Assembly (NCBI RefSeq): GCF_900109665.1 | Contig: NZ_FOAO01000022.1 | Span: 1 to 64,000 of the forward strand | Direction of reading: 5' to 3' | From: Blastococcus sp. DSM 46786 | Lineage (GTDB): Bacteria > Actinomycetota > Actinomycetes > Mycobacteriales > Geodermatophilaceae | DNA: 64,000 nt | Shown here: positions 61,422 through 64,000 of the stretch, piece by piece | How the letters are laid out: each line of letters begins with the position of its first letter | Numbering within the stretch: the stretch's first letter is position 1 | Made by a program: the position numbers and the translations under genes | Notes under the pieces: model-generated | Databases searched by the model: none | Seen by the model: the letters and a program-made list of their open reading frames with translations, nothing else | What the model was told of the DNA's origin: nothing

Positions 61422-63044
61422 TCAGCTCAGCGTCGACCAGAACGCGCAGTTCGCCTCGGCGGCGACGTCGACCGGGCCGATGCCCCCGTCGGAGGCGATG
61501 TCCAGACCCTGGACGTCCTTCGAGGCGCGGTAGCGGGTCCAGGTCGGGACGTCGCGGCCGTTGGGGTTGCCGTGGGCCGCGAAGTTGGTCCAGTAGCGGA
61601 CCATCGCCGTCGACAGCTGCTCCTGCTCGGCGTTCAGCCCGTCCCCGAACAGCCCCGGGAAGAGGTAGGGCAGCTCGGTGGCGTGCTGGGCGTCCTCCGG
61701 GTAGGCCGGATACGGGAAGTCCACCAGCGGGTCGGCCGTCTCGTCGCGGAACTGGTAGGCGAAGACGGGAGCCGGCGCCGGCGGGCGGGCGAGGGTGTCG
61801 TAGGCATCGACGTGCTCGCAGGTGGACAGCGCGCTGCCGGCGTCGCTGTTGACGGCGGCCAGGGCGCGCAGCGGCGACGGGTAGGAGTCGGCCGGGTAGC
61901 GCGCGAGCACCTCGTCGGCGTCGTCGCCGAAGACACCGGCGAGGACCGTCGTGTAGTCGGTCTCGGTGAAGCCGTCGGCCGCGAGCCGGGCGACGGTCGG
62001 GTTCAGCGGCGTGAACAGGGTGTTCTCGTCACTGAGGTTGCCGTGCATGACCGGCACCTTGGCGTGGTCCCCGGCGGCGATCGCCTCGGCCGGCTGCACC
62101 GGCAGGGCCGAGCCGCCGACGACGAAGGCGCCGCCCGGCCAGGCGTCGAGCAGCTGCTGCACCGGCGTGGCCCGCAGGCAGGCCGCGACGTCGGACGCGG
62201 CCGCGCAGCCGACGGTCTCGGCGACCAGGGCGCCCTTGGCCTCGGCCGTCTCCAGCGTGTCGTAGGGCGCGGTGCAGCTGTAGCTCTGCGCGATGGCGCG
62301 GTCGAACAGGCCCCGCGCGCTCGGCGAGGTGAGCTGGGCGCAGACCGCCGAGCCACCGGCCGACTCGCCGAAGATGGTCACCCGCCCGGGGTTGCCGCCG
62401 AAGGCGCGGATGTTGCGCTCCACCCAGCGCAGCGCGGCCTGCTGGTCGAGCAGCCCGGCGCTGCCGGAGGCGACGTCGCCGTTCTCGCGGGAGAGGTCCT
62501 CCTGCGCCATGAAGCCCACCGGGCCGAGGCGGTAGTTGACCGTCACCACGACGACGTCACCCTCGAGCGCGAGCTTGCTGGCGTCGTACCGGTCGCCGCT
62601 GCCGGTCCGCCATGAGCCACCGTGGATCCAGACCATCACCGGCAGGTTGCGGCGCTGGGTGTCCAGGCCCGAGGGGGTCGTGACGTTGAGGTAGAGGCAG
62701 TCCTCGTCCAGCGACGTGGTCGGGTTGCTGGCGCTGGGCTCCTGCGGGCAGGCGCTGCCGGGCGTGGTCGCGTCGAGCACGCCGTCCCAGGGCTGCGCCG
62801 GCGCGGGCGGGGCGAACCGGAGGTCGCCCACCGGCGGTGCGGCGAAGGGGATGCCCTCGAAGAGGCGGTAGCCGTCGGTCGCGGTGCCCTCGACCGCGCC
62901 CTCGGTGGTCTGGACGACCAGCGGGGCGCGATCGGGGGCGGCTCCGGCCGGTGTGGCGGTGGCGAGAGCGCCGGCGGTCAGGACGGCGCCCAGCCCGAGC
63001 GCGAGCAACGACCTTCGGGCGGGACGTGGGGGAGTGGTGCGCAC
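61422..63044 (-). CDS. Secreted type B carboxylesterase
   Basis: A 540-residue exported esterase. A signal peptide RRSLLALGLGAVLTAGALATATPAGA ends near residue 36. The type B fold has GIPFAAPPVGDLRF, SEDCLYLNV-like DEDCLYLNVTTP, oxyanion VWIHGGSW, nucleophile elbow FGESAGGSAV, and catalytic His in AQHATELPYLF. Four cysteines suggest disulfides. It would hydrolyse esters outside the cell. GGAGGT lies four bases before GTG 63044. Confidence 0.9.
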   Translation of the reverse strand: MRTTPPRPARRSLLALGLGAVLTAGALATATPAGAAPDRAPLVVQTTEGAVEGTATDGYRLFEGIPFAAPPVGDLRFAPPAPAQPWDGVLDATTPGSACPQEPSASNPTTSLDEDCLYLNVTTPSGLDTQRRNLPVMVWIHGGSWRTGSGDRYDASKLALEGDVVVVTVNYRLGPVGFMAQEDLSRENGDVASGSAGLLDQQAALRWVERNIRAFGGNPGRVTIFGESAGGSAVCAQLTSPSARGLFDRAIAQSYSCTAPYDTLETAEAKGALVAETVGCAAASDVAACLRATPVQQLLDAWPGGAFVVGGSALPVQPAEAIAAGDHAKVPVMHGNLSDENTLFTPLNPTVARLAADGFTETDYTTVLAGVFGDDADEVLARYPADSYPSPLRALAAVNSDAGSALSTCEHVDAYDTLARPPAPAPVFAYQFRDETADPLVDFPYPAYPEDAQHATELPYLFPGLFGDGLNAEQEQLSTAMVRYWTNFAAHGNPNGRDVPTWTRYRASKDVQGLDIASDGGIGPVDVAAEANCAFWSTLS

Positions 63045-63252
63045 GTGACCTCCAGGGAGTGCCGGCCCGGCCCGGGGTGAGCTGGACCACAGCGCTTGAG
63101 ACACTAACCACACCTGTTGCAGCGCGTGTGGCGGGGGTCACGTGCGACGGGATCCCGGCCCACCGGCCGCTGCCGGGACCCGCGGTGGCCGGGTCGACCG
63201 TCTGTCCGGGGCGCCTCGGCGGGCTCGGTGATGATCCGGTGACCTGATCGCG

Positions 63253-63292
63253 GCGCGTCCTCCCTCATCGCACACCGCGAGGGAGGACGCGC
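63253..63292. repeat. Hairpin repeat sharing a 20-nt core with 15191-15230
   Basis: A perfect 14-bp stem GCGCGTCCTCCCTC / GAGGGAGGACGCGC (63253-63266 with 63279-63292), loop ATCGCACACCGC. It lies 31 bases downstream of the minus-strand hypothetical gene and can terminate it. Confidence 0.8.
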
Positions 63293-63322
63293 TGCGGTGG
63301 AGGAGGACGGCGGTGGCGGTGG

Positions 63323-63580
63323 TCAGGCGCCGGGCAGCGGCCGGCTGGTCATCCGGTCGATCACCTCGAGCCAGGCGGCCCGGACGTCGCTGGGGTGGTC
63401 GCCGACGACGTCGAGGATGCGGATGTCGACGCCACGATCGTCGGCGACGACCGCCTCGAAGCCCAGGCGGGTCACCAGCACCTGGATCTCACCCGGGCCC
63501 AGGCCGGCGTCGACCAGGGGCTGGACCAGCCATGCCGTCTCCTGCTGCGGGGCGGTGGACTCCACGACCGGCATTCGCAC
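63323..63580 (-). CDS. Small hypothetical protein downstream of pobA-like gene
   Basis: An 85-residue soluble protein (VRMPVVESTAPQQETAWLVQPLVDAG...), no hydrophobic segment and no known motif. It follows the hydroxylase gene after 24 bases in the same direction, so it is probably co-transcribed. Start at GTG 63580; an ATG two codons later is possible. Codon use is normal. Function unknown. Confidence 0.55.
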   Translation of the reverse strand: MRMPVVESTAPQQETAWLVQPLVDAGLGPGEIQVLVTRLGFEAVVADDRGVDIRILDVVGDHPSDVRAAWLEVIDRMTSRPLPGA

Positions 63581-63604
63581 GCAGGAGGCCGGACGGATGC
63601 ACCC

Positions 63605-64000
63605 TCAGCCGACGGGTAGCCCGGTGTAGTTCTCGGCGAGCTCGCGGGCGGCCGCCTCCGAGGAGCAGATCCGCCGGAGCTGGGAGAGCTGCAGGTGGGC
63701 GTCGAAGTCGTCGCCGGAGGTGTGCAGCATCGAGGTCATGAACCAGGAGAAGTGGGTGCACCGCCAGACGCGGGCCAGCGCCCGGTCGGAGTAGGTGTCG
63801 ACCAGGTCGGTCCGCTTCTCGGTCAGCAGCCGCACCAGCGCCCGGGCCAGCAGCGTCACGTCGGCCACGGCGAGGTTGAGCCCCTTGGCGCCGGTCGGGG
63901 GCACGATGTGGGCGGCGTCGCCGGCGAGGAACAGCCGGCCGCGGCGCATCGGGCTGCTGACGAACGAGCGCATCGGCAGGATCGACTTGTCGGTGACCGG
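63605..64000 (-). CDS. 4-hydroxybenzoate 3-monooxygenase-like flavoprotein, C-terminal part
   Basis: The frame runs off the window edge; 131 residues are visible. They include the second FAD motif GRLFLAGDAAHIVPPTGAKGLNLAVADV, characteristic of PobA and close aromatic hydroxylases, and the following LARALVRLL helix and CTHFSWFMTSMLH. The enzyme would hydroxylate 4-hydroxybenzoate to protocatechuate with NADPH and oxygen. Assignment to PobA rather than another hydroxylase rests on this C-terminal pattern only. Confidence 0.8.
   Translation of the reverse strand, partial: PVTDKSILPMRSFVSSPMRRGRLFLAGDAAHIVPPTGAKGLNLAVADVTLLARALVRLLTEKRTDLVDTYSDRALARVWRCTHFSWFMTSMLHTSGDDFDAHLQLSQLRRICSSEAAARELAENYTGLPVG

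Overview
This is a very GC-rich actinobacterial chromosome segment. Frequent GTG starts, codon bias strong enough to create long antisense shadow ORFs, and the gene families present (split LigD with Ku, CE1758/CE1759 flavin pair, SigF-type partner switching, DUF5709, DUF1360, GAF-ANTAR, MEDS-STAS) point to Geodermatophilaceae (Blastococcus, Geodermatophilus, Modestobacter or a close relative). The family assignment is inference from gene content; no 16S or tRNA gene lies in the window.

Layout. 1-0.5 kb: tail of a transposase and a 22-bp tandem repeat. 0.4-3 kb: a hypothetical gene and the NfeD/SPFH membrane pair. 3.1-6.7 kb: a general-stress module, with a SigB/F-type sigma factor and its anti-sigma kinase (4-bp overlap, behind a SigF-like promoter) divergent from a SpoIIE phosphatase-kinase-STAS fusion. 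6.8-12.8 kb: DNA topoisomerase IB, a STAS protein, and the Ku / ligase / polymerase NHEJ operon. 12.9-15 kb: Fur-family regulator and catalase. 15.3-25 kb: PAC2, two AI-2E permeases, F420 oxidoreductase, SatD pair, dienelactone hydrolase, ankyrin protein, FabG-like reductase, crotonase, and two broken genes. 25-31.8 kb: KhtTU-like K+/H+ antiporter, FAD/Fe-S oxidoreductase, cupin, MFS. 31.8-36.5 kb: gluconate kinase and permease, and a glutamate synthase-like flavoprotein. 36.6-41.4 kb: small lipoprotein, broken FMN reductase with its luciferase-like partner, DivIVA protein, universal stress protein, SMP-30 protein. 41.4-46.3 kb: TetR / Baeyer-Villiger-type monooxygenase / SDR, GNAT, methyltransferase. 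46.3-49 kb: a c-di-AMP (ydaO) riboswitch upstream of a transglycosylase, convergent with a NagZ-like lipoprotein. 49-58.8 kb: hypothetical proteins, TauE, GAF-ANTAR, MEDS-STAS, PntAB, GGDEF-EAL and HDOD. 58.9-64 kb: two acyl-CoA dehydrogenases, a secreted carboxylesterase and the end of a PobA-like hydroxylase.

The most unusual signal is not a protein. Several families of short structured repeats occupy the window. One family (three copies) has a conserved ~30-nt loop on a stem whose arms differ in sequence between copies yet stay complementary. Two of its copies sit inside genes that look broken at exactly that point: a P-loop kinase gene lacking its central part, and a CE1759-type FMN reductase with an in-frame stop. 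A second family (two copies) is a 22-23-bp perfect palindrome with a 14-nt loop, showing compensatory changes between copies, placed between convergent genes both times. A third family (two copies) shares a 20-nt identical core.

Functional threads: stress signalling by partner switching; peroxide defence; DNA break repair; and two potential c-di-AMP outputs (riboswitch and KhtT-type subunit) alongside a c-di-GMP turnover protein.
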